Part shown: one piece after another, positions 36,733 through 49,150 of the stretch
Layout of the letters: the number at the start of each line of letters is the position of its first letter
Position numbering within the stretch: position 1 is the first letter of the stretch
DNA from: Argentina anserina
Lineage: Eukaryota; Streptophyta; Magnoliopsida; Rosales; Rosaceae
Reading direction: 5' to 3'
Assembly: GCF_933775445.1 (NCBI RefSeq)
Contig: NC_065877.1
Span: 9,858,001 to 9,922,000 of the forward strand
DNA: 64,000 nucleotides
Position numbers and translations under genes: made by a program
Notes under the pieces: generated by a model
The model's input: the letters and a program-made list of their open reading frames with translations, nothing else
What the model was told of the DNA's origin: nothing
The model's database searches: none

Positions 36733-37271
36733 TGTCACGAGCTTACTCTTTTGCTATCCAACTCGTGCGGCCTTAGCAACTCCCTTATGCTAAGTCAGCC
36801 TTAAACTCGCAAACGCCCTGCTAGAACAATTGAAAGGCAAAGAAGAATATCTTGAAAGAGAACTTATATTGAACAAGAAAGAACTTACAAGTATGCTTGA
36901 TAGCTTGCTTCTTGCTTGATGGAACAAATGAGAGGGGTGCCTTGCTATTTATAGGCCTCCTCATCCTACTTTACAAGTTCTAGATATTTCTAGGACTAAG
37001 TACATTGTAGAGAATTCTAGAGAACTCTACATAAGTCTATACAACTCTACATGTTTCTAAGATGATCCTTGAGTGTTCTAGAGAACTCTAGAGTGGTCTA
37101 GTTCCACTAGCCTCTCCAAGGTTGTAGAGAAATCCGGAAATGTCTTAAGGCTTCTTGAGACTTCCACCATCTTGTAGGATCTTCTATGACCTTCCAAGGA
37201 GTTCCGCCATATTCCGGATCCGTCTAGAATGCTCAAGGTAAAATTTGGCTTAACTTTGGCGGGATGTGACA
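36733..37271 (-). repeat. Chromovirus 5' LTR (promoter copy)
   Basis: This is the LTR that would drive transcription. A TATAAATA box lies at 36946-36953. Just upstream in transcription sense (36977-37111), TTCTAGA/AGAACTCTAGA-type motifs are clustered, including TTC and GA modules spaced by five bases near 36978-36997 that resemble a heat-shock element. The inner border adjoins the primer site. Confidence 0.93.
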
Positions 37272-39449
37272 TTATGCTAGGAAACAGATTTCATTCTCCA
37301 TTTTCTATTTTTGTTTCAACAAGGTGGAAGTTGTACTTGAGGTTTCGATTTTTCTCACTTCTATTGTCTACTTGGATAACTTGCTTCTTTGAAATCAAGC
37401 TGGTAAATTATGCATTAGATATGTAAGTGATCTGATATATCTTTTCTGTTTTTTTTTTAAAGTTGCTTGTTACTGATTGGCTTTGGTATTGGATTTGGAA
37501 TGGTAGGTTGGATTGATGCAAATGGTAAAAGCTTGATTACGAGAGTAAAAGTGCTTAATGATTTCTGGTATAAATCAATATTAAGTTGGACAATAGATCT
37601 AAATGGAATGCATGCCTGATTTTTGAGAAATGAATCGATTGTGGTGTTTTGGAAATCTAGATTTTGCATTGGTATAATTTGTTGCTGGTTATGGCATGTA
37701 AGACTAGTTGTTTTGCCTGATGTGGATCCTTTATTTTTTTGGTTCTCAGATGGATCAACTTGATGCATGAGTATGAGATTAAAAAGCTTGGGATAAATGA
37801 GTCGGTCGTAATGGTAATGACATAGACCAAATCATCATCCCCAAGTGCAGTAGCTTGATTAATATCTTTCCCAGCAATGAATATCATTTGAAAAGTGTGA
37901 TAAGCTTGCACTTATGATCATTGTTGTGAAAAAACTTGAGTCTGCTGCTTGGTAAGATTTAGTAGAAGGGTATAAAATACTTAAAAGTGGGACAACAATA
38001 AGATTATGTTGAGTTGATGTTGAAATGGTTACAAGGTAGGGGTATTAATAAACTGGTCTCAACAGTGATTGCCACTAGAATCAAATAATAACCTTCAGAT
38101 TAAAACATTCAAATATAATTTGAGTAAAGCGATATAAGTTTTAGGAAATAGAAAGTCTCAAAGTATGAGTGGAAGTGGGAAAATGTGGCTTCTTTAATTT
38201 TCAATGGCTAGATTTTTGGCTTATGAGGAGAAAAACAAAGCATCATTTCACATATATGCTTGTCTAGAGCGAATAAGTGGCTCACAAGAAAATAAAGAAC
38301 ATGAAATTGAATCTCAGTCTCAAAAGTGAAGAACACTAAGCATGTTTGCATCTTTTTGAGCTAGACTTGTTGTTGTTTTGCTTCACTGCATGCATTTATT
38401 AATTAATCTAATGAAAACAGAAGCATGGATGGTATAAGAAAATTCTTCCATGAAGCAAGAGCATGTTTTTTTTTCTAAAGCGCATATCAATGTTGTAAAA
38501 TTGAATTGCATTATAATAAATCCCCCAAATATTGTTACATGTGTTTGAAATCACTTTTACAGAAGAGTGACGTTTTGAGATTTAGTATATGAGCTTATTT
38601 AGGCCTGTTATAAGCACAAATAAAAACTGATATTATGTGTTCCATATTGCTGGTAAGGTTAATGAAAAATGGCTGAAATGCCTGAAAAAAGGCTGAGCAA
38701 AACAAGATAATTTTGTGATGCTAATAGTTGTTGTGCTTGCAAGTGGGTTTAAGATGGTCCTAATAGTGATTGCAAAGATATGAGATCACCTTGATATATG
38801 TGCAAAGAAGAGGCTAGCTACTAGAATCATGGTTTAAATCAAAGTATGAGGTTCAAACCTTAACAAATTTGGAAAATATTGTTGGTGATGAGGCTATTCT
38901 TTGTGGCCTGATTGGTTCAGTTGAAGTCTCTTAGTGAGATAACTTTCATAGATAGAATGATAGAGTTCTTAATTTCTTCACTCAATATTGAAGCTTGAAT
39001 ATTGGATGAATAAATTTGATATTCATGGCTTTCTTAAATACTTTTTACAGGAACTTAAGGCTCGAAGTCTCATAAACAACATTATTGAGCAATAAGCTTG
39101 AGATGCAGTGAGTATTAGCATGTTTCTCAAGAGGAATTGCATCCGATGCCTGAATATAAGTGGCAAAGAATGAGTAGTGAAGCATGAGTAGTCTAAAGTT
39201 GAGTATGGAAATCTTTTGGAGAAAACAGTGTTGCTGGTACTATAGTTGCTAGTATTTTGCAGCAGTACTCATACTTCAGTATGAGATTCATTTAGCACAA
39301 CTTATGCATGGGACACAATATTTAATTTTCCTGAACACATCGAATATAATAAATTTAAGAAGATCATCTCCTTAATCACATATAGCATGAGTGCTAGGCA
39401 TGTCTATATCTTATTGAAAATTGTCTATTGTAGGACAATATTACTAGTA
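37272..39449. other. Internal region of the Tat-like element, left of the foldback insert
   Basis: About 2.2 kb of AT-rich non-coding DNA continuing the Tat-like interior after the chromovirus insertion. Open frames at 37457-37768 and 37657-37911 show no domain. Confidence 0.5.
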
Positions 39450-40396
39450 GGGTTAAATACTTGTGACATCCTATACTTTAGGTGTAAAAACAGTTTTGTC
39501 CTTTTACTTTCAAATTTAATCTGTATATCCTTTAACTTTTATTTTTAACAGTTTTGTCCATTCCGTTAGTTGACCGTTAAAAAATTCCGTTAAGCCGTTA
39601 AAATGTCTAAAATACCCCAAATTCAAATCATATAATTTTTCTTTTTTTCTTATGCCTTTTTATTTTCTCTTTTGGTCTTTCTTTTTGTTTTTATTGTTTT
39701 TAAATTTCATTCATCATATGTGCTATCAAATATATATAATTATAATCAACACAAATTATCAAATTAATTGTAAACATCTTATAATCAATTGGATAATGCC
39801 TAAAATGACATGTGAGTGCCAGTACTCAAATCCAATTATAAACTTCTTTTATATTATGATGCTCTACAAACATATTTTGATTAATTTCTATAATGCTAAG
39901 ACAAAAAAGACTTCTACTATCATATCCATACTTTGATGCAAAAATAGTTTCAAATTATTTATTTCCAACTTGATGTTAAGCAATTGTCATTAATTCTCCT
40001 CTTGTTTACAATTAATTTGATAATTTGTGTTGATTACAATTATATATATTTGATAGCACATATGATGAATTAAATTTAAAACCAAGAAAACAAAAAGAGA
40101 AAATAAAAAAGGCATGAGAAAAGAAAAAAAAATCTTATTTGAATTGGGGGTATTCTAGGCATTTTAACGGCTTAACATAATTTTTTGATGGTCAACTAAT
40201 GGAATTGACTAAACTGTTAAAAAAGAAGGACTAAACTGTTAAAAATAAGAGTTAAAGGATATACAAGTTTAATTTGAAAGTAAAAGGACAAAACTGTTAA
40301 AAAATAAGAGTTAAAAAATATACAGATTAAATTTGAAAATAGAAGGACAAAACTGTTTTTACACCTAAAATATAGGGTGTCAGAAGTATTTAATCC
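39450..40396. mobile_element. Long-arm foldback element inside the Tat-like element
   Basis: The ends GGGTTAAATACTT and (reverse complement) GGATTAAATACTT begin inverted arms of about 330 bases (39450-39777) and 390 bases (40004-40396). They surround a centre of about 225 bases. Shared blocks include TTAGGTGTAAAAACAGTTTT and ATATGTGCTATCAAATATAT. The right arm is longer because a GACAAAACTGTTAAAAA-type unit is repeated in it. No target duplication was resolved. There is no coding capacity. Confidence 0.85.
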
Positions 40397-41237
40397 GACT
40401 TAGAAACATGTTTATACTGTAGTAGAAATTTGGCTAAGAGAAAGCATTAACCAAACTAAAAGTTCCAATTCTATAAAATGCTTGCAGCAGAGACATTTGG
40501 CATGCGCCAAATCTGACTACGGTAGTCACGAAGTTTGGTACTTCTATAAAGACATGCTTTTAAAGGGAAAGGTACGACTTGAAAAGGAAACATGCATCAG
40601 TAACTACTTTTGACATCAGGACATAACTTCATCTGTAAGGCCAGGTCTTAACTGCACTGAAGTATAGCAATTGCAATAGAAGTTTCAGAATTGCTTGTCG
40701 TGGACTTTTTTGTTAACAACCATATATAAAGGCTTGAATGAGTGTGCTTAGATGATTACTTTGGCTCTGACTATGATTGCAAATGCGTCTTAGAAGAGGG
40801 TCTGAATATAGTGACCATAACTAGAAGAAAAAATAGCTTGAACTTAACTTGATGGATGTGCTGATAAGAAATTGAAAGCTCTATCTGGTCTTTTTTTAAA
40901 ATGTATTCATAGACCACAATAATTTTTGCTTGTCTAACATAGTAGTAAATTAACAAGAGGCCTTGTTATGATTGCATATAATATGATGTATGCATGGCGG
41001 CATCAATTTAACTCTAGCAACAAAAGTCATCTTGTTGCAAAGCTTTGCTGTCATTTATAGATTCTTGTCTCCAAATAGCATGGCTGAAACCTATACTCTC
41101 CATTTGAATATGAAACTGTATAAAATGAACAAAACGAACAAGGAAGCCGCAGCTAGTTACATCCAACATAACATAAGCTCCTCAAGTTGGATTGCATGAC
41201 TACATATATGAACTGATTTGTAAATCACAACCTAGTC

Positions 41238-41255
41238 TCCCCAGTGAAATCACCA
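41238..41255 (-). other. Degenerate primer-binding site of the Tat-like element
   Basis: The minus strand reads TGGTGATTTCACTGGGGA two bases inside the 5' LTR. Compared with the TGGCGACTC...CTGGGGA site of Tat/Ogre elements it shows C-to-T type changes, as expected for an old methylated copy. The match is from memory and needs checking. Confidence 0.55.
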
Positions 41256-41257
41256 AA

Positions 41258-42350
41258 TGTAGAGGGTGTTTTTGCGGTTCGACTAGGCTCAAAATCGACT
41301 AAGGAAAAGATCTAAGAATGATTTTGTTGTGATTGGTTTGACTATAACAACAGTGATTCACTTGTAACATCATCTATTTTCTATTTTTAACAAGAGTAAC
41401 AAAACTTACAAAAGAAGTGTGGTGAGAGAGCTGGATGCCGGGGAGTTTAGTAGAGAGAGTATTGCATGGTTTTAGGTAACAACTAAAGCAAATTGGATAA
41501 AGTTGGGTTTGAAGAGATGTAGCATGATTTCTTCCTTGAGGTTTCTGGGTTTCTGTCCCTTCTGTCTGTTGGTCATGCAAAAAGAGTGAACATCCCTTTT
41601 TATATTGAAGCTGGGGGGGGGGGGAGAAGAGAACCCTTAAGGAATGATGGTTTTGGGGTGTACCTTTTCATTATTGAGGGAAGAGACTTCAAAAGGTGGA
41701 ATCAGATTCGTTAAAGGCTATGAAGGTTAGGGGTGGTGACACAGGGATAGCTAGGATGGTGATATTGCAGGGCTTAGGCTGTTGTGTCTATGAAGGAATC
41801 TGATTCCTTAAACGTGCTCAGAGGAGGTCACAAAAGATTGGGAATTGAAGAGATTTTAGAAGATATGTGATAGTTTACCTTTTCATGAATTCAAGAATGT
41901 TTACTGGAATTGGCTGAACACCAATCCCAGCAGCAATCTGACCAAAAATGTGGTATCTGTTTAGGGGAAGGACTGGCTTGGTGGATTTTAGGCTGTTTCT
42001 AATGGGTATTGGGCCTTGGAATAGCTTAGTGGGATTTGAGCTTGATTTGTCTCGTTTCTCATTTCTCTACTAACCCATGTAGAGACTTAGGTTTCGTAAA
42101 GAGTGAATTTTGGCTCCCAAGCCCAAAATTATTGACGAACCTTGTCTAAATAATGGTCCTCATAGGCACCGTTACCTTTCACACTAAATCCCTTCGTGTA
42201 AGCCCCAAAACGTAACTTGGGTCTACAAGAATTGCATAACATGCTTAAACTACGCTTGTCGCTTGGCTTGATATTAAGCTTGGCGTGATTTTAACACCAC
42301 GGACTCAGATCTTTGCATTTGGGGCCTTGTGAAAAAAAGAGGCATCAACA
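41258..42350 (-). repeat. 5' LTR of the Tat-like element
   Basis: In minus orientation it begins TGTTGATGCC at 42350 and ends CTCTACA at 41258, with proper TG...CA ends. It pairs with 27163-28214. A G-run of about 13 bases lies near 41614. A GGGGCTTACACGAAGG / GTGAAAGGTAAC segment is shared with the solo LTR at 44387-45563, showing that the two belong to related families. Confidence 0.84.
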
Positions 42351-43633
42351 AACAATAAATTAATTTCTAATATTATAGAAAAACAATATGATATAAAATG
42401 AGCTCAATAAACATTGTTGAATGACATAGAATAAACAACACAAACACTTCAATAACTAACATGATAAACAATAACTAGTAGTATAGCTAACTACAAATGA
42501 TGCGCATCAGCTTTCAGTTAATCCATCATACACTTGATGATCTCTCCAATCACACTCATCAAATATGTGGAATTAAAAACATATGTATCTACATTTTTCA
42601 TTGAGCGGCGCATCCCAAAGTTGAAGGACTTTGCGCTCTCTCTCTAAGCTTCATCCTAGTCTAGCCCCAAAATCCACAACACTGATTTTTCACTTATCTA
42701 GTTTCAATCAGTATCTAGCTCCAAATCAAACTCATCTATAATATTATATGCCCTTGTTGTCTCACACAAAAATAAAAGCTCAAACAAATTCTCAAATCTC
42801 ATTCAACCTACTTGAACGAGGCTTCAACTGTATGTTTTATAGGTTTTCATTCAATTATAGATTTTGATTTATCTTCATGAATTATCGAGTCCTTAGAATA
42901 TGAAGATTTTAAGAGAGATTTATATTAGAGCTAGAAAAGAGAGAAGAAAACTATAAAAGCCCAACAACTCTCGCGCTTCCATGATGCTTCCACGACGCTT
43001 TCGATCCGGAAACTTGCACTTCCAAAACCATCTTTTTCGGGAGCGCGCTTTCGCCGCGCTAATGAGCGCTTCCACTTCCGATTCCGATTCCGATTCTTAT
43101 TCCAAAGCGGGAATCAGACCTCCGGTGAAGCTTCCATGCATCGTAGCCTCCACTATATGCCCATATTCCCATCCAACATCACCCGACATTGCATTAGATG
43201 CAGATGAAGAATTAGTGTCAGTTATTATTGCCCTGCCATAATCAAAAGAAAAGAAAAATAGAAGCATGACCAAAACATAAATATTAAGAACTAGTCCAAT
43301 ATATATGCAATAATATTATGCATACCACATTAGACATATATTCATTCATTTCCAAAACAAGATGCAACAAAGTCACAAAACTAATTATAGAATTCCAAAA
43401 CAAAATCAAAATTAAATTCATAAGAATACTGAATACATCAATTTGATAATTAAATAAGTACAAACAAAAGTGAAAAAATCAATTGAAGCTTGGCGGCTTG
43501 CCTACAAAGTACATAAAATTTGAAAACCCAATTGAAGATTTGGCGTCTTACCCAGAAACCTCAAGATGTTGGGCTGAGATTGGGAGAATTTGAGAGAGCA
43601 AAGACTGCTGCGGGGAAAGGGAGATGTTGGGAG

Positions 43634-43742
<109 letters not shown>

Positions 43743-44196
43743 AAATTGGAGTTGCGGGGAGCTGGATTTCCGGGTTTTGATACTTTCGAACGATAGAGAG
43801 TCATGGACTGAGGAGAAGGAACTTATAGCGAGGTCGTGAACTTCAACTTGGTAGAGGTTGGGTTCTGGGTTATGGGTTCGTGCTTTGCTGAATCTCCGAT
43901 CGAGATTGAGGGAGGAGGCCGAGGCACTACAGTGAGTTTTTTTTGTTTTAGACTTTTAGTAAGGACTGAGGAGCAGATGAGGCGTAGAAAGAAGTGAGAG
44001 GCCAAGGGGATTTTTTAAAAAAATATAAGAGTAGTACCGAGGCATTGTTCCGCTTAGCCTTGACTAAACCGCCCAGGATCCGCCTAGGCGGCTGTTTTTT
44101 ACTGCAACGCACATACCACCTGATTATGCTAAAGTCGTAACGGCAGGTTAGTGCACAGCGCCTAGGCGGCCGCCTAGAACTTTTTTTAGAACCTTG

Positions 44197-47100
44197 TATA
44201 TGGGTCAGAAAGATACTCGGTGTCAACAAACTCGATCAAAACATCATTCGGGTTTCGTCGGAAGGATGACAAATGTTGGACAACATTTTTGACCGATACG
44301 GAAGTGCTAGAGCCACTTATAGGATATGATGAGTCCGACTTCATCAAATCATCATTTGTTTTTTCTTTATAGGGATAGAATACACATGTTGACACCCAAA
44401 ATTCCACAAATTCATTTATTTCGTGTGACGTATGTTTATGGTGTCGTTAGGTTTTTGAGTAAGCTCATTATAGTCTAAGAGGGACCTTCGGAAAGTAAGG
44501 CAAGTCCAAATTCTTGAGTGACTACCATGTAAGCATATTATGTCGTATCACTACACATTAGACGTAGACCAAACTACGTTCTTATTGGGGCTTACAAATG
44601 GGGTTGTGATGTGGAAGGTAACGATTCCCGTGAGGCCTATCACTAAGATGAGGTTTGTCGATAATTTCGGGCTTCGGACCGAAATTCATGCATGATAGAC
44701 CAAAGTCTTAACATCAGCTAGTGAGAGAAATACAAGCAAGCCCGACTAACCCTCATAGCCCACTATAGTCATTTCCTCTAAAGCCCATTAAAATTAGCCT
44801 TTTATTGAAAAAAACTAATATCTTCATCATCCTCATCCCAACCAACGCATGATATCTTTTGCTGCTGAGATTAATGTCGCTCCATTCTTTGTAAAAATCC
44901 AAAATCCTTACAAACCCTTCAAAGATACTCTTTGCTCATTGTTCAATGAATCCTAATCACATTTCCCCATACTAGATTTTAAGGAGCCAAACTTCCCAAA
45001 TTCATAGCACCATAAATCAGGAAAAGCCACCGTCCTATATCTTTGCATCGCCGTTCTACAACCTATAGCCCAGACAATGGTTCATGGTATTTTCACCAAT
45101 TTGGTATCATAGAAGAAATCAATCTTAAAAGTATAGTAACTATCTACCTCAAATTAAAGTCTTTACTAGTAATCTTCTTCCTCTATCTCGGCTATAAAAG
45201 CTGACTCCATTGTCGCTGGTGATCAATCAAGAAACCACCAGAAATCCTCAAGCAAGAGATCAAGTTTCATATATGAATAATATACTGCTGATACTCAATC
45301 AGTCCCAATTCATAACTTGTAATCATGCATTCTCTCACTAAACTCACTTGCTTCTAGCTCCCCACCACACTCATTTGCAAGTTTCATTGTTCTTATGGAA
45401 GAAAGATGGATGTTGTTATGATCAAGCAAATCAATGTGTTACTAATGAATTGATCACAATAATTTCGTTCTTGGGACTCACCCTCGATCGATTTTGGGCC
45501 TGGTTTCACTTAATCAAGAGAGGTTTGTTGCTTAAAATCCACAAGCACAAAATACCCCCAACAAAGCCCATATATATTGTATCCATTAGATAGCGAAAGA
45601 TAGTTTTTACACTAATCCAATGACGTTGCGTTAGTGCAGAGCTATACCTATACCTAGCTAACAAGTTCACTGCAAATGAGATATTTGATCTTGTGCATTG
45701 TGCTTAGTAGAATAATGCCCCTATTGCACTTAGGTAGGGCACTTTTGCCCCTAACATGTCTTCGTCTTCATCCTTAGGACGAAACATATATTTTTTAGGG
45801 TCAAGACTCTAGGAGACCATAGGAGTGCTAACAGGTTTGACTTTATCTCTATTCAAGCTCTTGAGCATTTTTTTTGTATATAAGCCGATTGGTGAATTAA
45901 TATTCCATCGGCATGGTGCTCAAGTTCTAAACCAAGACAAAACCATGTTTTCCCAAGATCTTTCATCTCGAATTCATATTTGAGTTGCTTTGTGGTTTCC
46001 TCTAATTCATTTAGAGTTCCAATCAGGTTCATATCATCAACATAAACCACCATAATAGCAAACCCTGAACTTGTCTTTTTACTAAAGACGCAAGGGCACA
46101 ACTCGTTGTTCACATACGTCCAGATTGTTTCAATCCATATAGTGAGCAGCTCAGCCTAATTAAATACGCACTCCATTGTCTAAAGCTACTTGATTCAAGT
46201 ATTTGAAGCCCAGCATGAACCTTCATATATTATTATGTATCTAGATCCCCATAAATATACACAGTGACCACATCCATTAGCTGCATATTTAGTTTTTTGG
46301 AAACACCAAACAAATGAAGTAGCGGAACGTTAACACGTCTATTACGGGAGAATAAGTCTCTTTATAATCAATTCCAGGGCGTTGTGAGAAGCCTTGTGCT
46401 ACAAGGTAAGCTTTATACCTTACAATCTCATTTTTCTCATTACGCTTTCTAACGAAGACCCATTTATATCCAACAGGTTTTATGTTACGAGGTATTGGCG
46501 CAACGGGCCCAAAGACCTTCCTCTTCGCTAGTGAATCTAATTCAGCTTATATCACATCTTTCTATTTAGGCCAATTTGCTCTACGTTGTCATTCTTCAAT
46601 AGAGTGAGGTTCGATATCATCTAAATTAATAATCTCACATGCAACAGAGTACGCGAATATATCATCAATTATGATGAAATTTCTATCCCACGTCCCATGT
46701 ATACTAGTGTAGTTAAAAGAGATCTCTATATTCTCAGGAATTGGTTTTGGCGTTAAGGCGTCCTCCAATGATGTCTCTTGGACATAACCATAATCCGGAA
46801 TATTTTCATGAGAGAGATTTTGCATGTAGATGATTAATGGATCATGTTGTGACAAACTCATTTTTTTCCTTGGGCGAGAATCTGTCGAACCTATAGGTCT
46901 CCCACACTTTCTAGCAGGACTTGTGGCCTATGTTGCCACATTGGTGCCTACTCCGGCGACCTCATATCCTTCGTTAGGAACATCAATCATTGTAGACACA
47001 TTTGCAATAGGTATATATGATCTCGTCACTTTAGCAATGTCAACGAATGCATCAGACATAGAATCTACTACATTTTGTAGATTTATAATCCTTTGTACTT

Positions 47101-49150
47101 CAAGTTCGGATTGTGCGGTACGGGGATCAAGATGAGACAAAGTGAGAATAGACCATGACAATTCCTGTCATTTCTGTTGAACATTAACGTTCTTATGTTC
47201 CCCTAACGACGGAAAGACTGTCTCATTAAAGTGACAATCCACAAATCTAGCAATAAAGAGATCGCTTGTCAAGAGTTCTATATAGCAAATTATTGTCGTT
47301 GATTTATATCCAACATAAATACCAATTCATCGTAGAGGGCCCATTTGTGTGCGCTATCACACCCAAGTATGTGTAAGTGCAAGACATTAAGCTCATACCC
47401 AGTCACCAACTATAATGCAAAAAAAGATTGAGTAGCAGTAGGCCTCAAGCGAATGGGTACATATGCATGCAATATTGCATATCCCCAAGCAAAAATCGAA
47501 AGATTGGTGTGTATTACCAATATTCTAGCAACCATTTGAGGTCTCTTGATTGCAGTTTTCGCGAGACCATTTTAGGTGTGTACATGACGAACAGGGTGCT
47601 CAACGTCTATTTCAATGGACATGCAATAATCATCGAAAGTTTTTGATGTAAACTCTCCAAAATTGTTGAGGTGTATTGACTTAATAGGATAATCTAGATG
47701 GTGAGACCGTAAATGAATAATTTGGACCAGGATTTTAGCGTCAGCAACATTTCATGTAGATAATAGTGTGACATGTGACCAGTGTGTCGACGCGTTAACC
47801 AGCACCATAAAATATCTAAATGGTCTGCAAGTTCACAAATATCCCCTTGGATTTTGTGTAAAAATGGGATAGGTGCTTTTGTATCCTTTCCATAGGACGG
47901 TCTCGAGCCTAATTTCCCTAAGGACCAGGCCTTGCAGAATGAGCGAGGGCCCTTAGAAACAACCGAGGACGATTCTGGTTGGGCCAAACACCACAATAGG
48001 CTTTAGAAGCATAAGAATGGTTATGTATGACACTTTTGGGGTCTAAACATACTGAGACCATGTAGGAGCAGTGGCGCTACTTGCACTAGATGTATAATGA
48101 TTGGCTTTTGTGCGTATTGGCATTACAGTAACCCCAGGGGCTCTTTTAATTACTTTCTGATTCATGCTTCTTTTAGCTCGAAAGAAAGGATGTATGTGTG
48201 AAGTTTTTAGTATTTGGATCATCATATCATGACCAGGATGACCTAACTGGTCGTGCCAAAGCAAATGTGTTTGAATCTCATAAGGCATCTCTTATGATAT
48301 TATTAGATCCAATAGCTCGAATAGTGATCATATAGAGTCCATTAGATAGTCCCGGGAGTTTCTCTAAGATGCCCTTACGTCCGCAATCATAAGAGGTGAT
48401 CAAAAGGAATTCAGTCTCATTTTCATAATGCGTTTGCGCATGATACTCATTGGCTCAAATGTCTCTAAAGCTCAAGAGGGTTCTACAAGCTCTAGGAGCA
48501 TAAAGAGCATCTGGGATAGTAAACAAGGTGCCATTAGGAAAAAGGAATTGTGTTAATCCATGACCTTGAACCTTATTTGAAGGGCCATCAATTGTTTTTA
48601 TAGTGGCATGTGTGGGAAAAATTTCTAAAAATAATTGCATGCTCGAAGTATAGTGTGTGTGGTTGCACAATTCGCGAGACAACCAAGTTCTCAAAGTCCA
48701 TTCCTATAAATAGAAGCTTCGACATTAACATAATTCAATATAGAATAAAAAAACTGAAATTTTATTCATTATTAAAACCAACGAAATACATCAAAGTTTC
48801 TTGCCAAATAAAAATGAAAGAGTTCTACTCCAAAACTAACCAACAAAGGTAAGAGAAAGTTGTGGCAAATGTCATTACAATTGTTCTTGGAAAATAGTAA
48901 AATTAAGCAAACTTTGAAGCATCCATCTATCAAAGCGCCCATTGCTTATTTTGGCATATTTGTCTTTGTGTTCCACAATTTTTAAGCTAGAGGTTGGTCC
49001 CAAAAACTATCATGGAGCCAACACCAAATAGCATGAGCATCATTCTCGAATGCAAACTCATCCTGGAGATGTTTGTCTAGGTATCGCTTAATCATTATAG
49101 CCGCCCTTGCGTTGTTGACATCACTAAGCATACTTTATGGATATTATAGC
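44197..49150 (-). pseudogene. Copia gag-pol remnant, main part
   Basis: Read right to left on the minus strand, gag-like AIMIKRYLDKHLQDEFAF comes first (about 49130-49060). A protease-like segment (48694-48455) follows, then the pre-integrase WHDQLGHPGHDMM (about 48260). Integrase phrases include DASTRWSHV (about 47780). Reverse transcriptase shows VGYKWVFVRKRNE (about 46460) and YVDDMNLIG (about 46040). RNase H linker sequence runs RHWISVKTIFRYL (about 45620), is interrupted by a solo LTR, and resumes FYPYKEK (about 44375) to LSDPY at 44197. Many stops and frameshifts show long inactivity. The rest of RNase H lies at 26521-26050. Confidence 0.82.
44387..45563 (+). repeat. Solo LTR (Tat-like) inside copia pol
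   Basis: The segment begins TGTTGACACCC and ends ATACCCCCAACA. It exactly fills the gap between two adjoining parts of copia pol (IYMG on one side, VFYPYK on the other). It shares GTAGACC...ACGTT and GGGGCTTACA...GGAAGGTAAC blocks with the LTRs of the Tat-like element, but in the opposite orientation. No internal region remains, so it is most simply a solo LTR formed by recombination. The 5-base target duplication is not clear, probably through decay. Confidence 0.7.

Larger units (their letters stand above)
31474..37271 (-). mobile_element. Young, nearly complete Ty3/gypsy chromovirus
   Basis: The two 539-bp LTRs (31474-32012 and 36733-37271) differ at only two positions by eye. The element is flanked by the 4-base duplication ttat. 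It has a perfect initiator-Met primer site, a polypurine tract and one long gag-pol frame ending in a chromodomain, in canonical order on the minus strand. Total length is 5798 bases. Two in-frame stops interrupt gag-pol. It sits inside the Tat-like element. Presence of a chromodomain places it in the chromoviruses; small size suggests a Reina- or Galadriel-like clade, but this was not tested. Confidence 0.95.
27163..42350 (-). mobile_element. Large non-autonomous LTR retrotransposon (Tat/Ogre-like LARD)
   Basis: Direct repeats of about 1.05-1.09 kb lie at 27163-28214 and 41258-42350. In minus orientation they start TGTTGATGCC and end CTCTACA at the intact copy. Next to the 5' LTR is TGGTGATTTCACTGGGGA, a decayed match to the TGGCGACTC-type primer site known from Tat/Ogre elements. 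A short purine tract (AAGGGG) adjoins the other LTR. The internal region, excluding the nested chromovirus, is about 7 kb and encodes no recognisable gag or pol. Its LTRs differ at very roughly one base in ten by eye plus indels, so it is older than the chromovirus inside it. No clear target duplication was resolved. Confidence 0.78.

Noticed and set aside
27163..42350. The 1.05-kb direct repeats considered as a segmental duplication
   Set aside because: TG...CA ends, a primer-like site and a purine tract beside them, and the related solo LTR, fit LTRs better.
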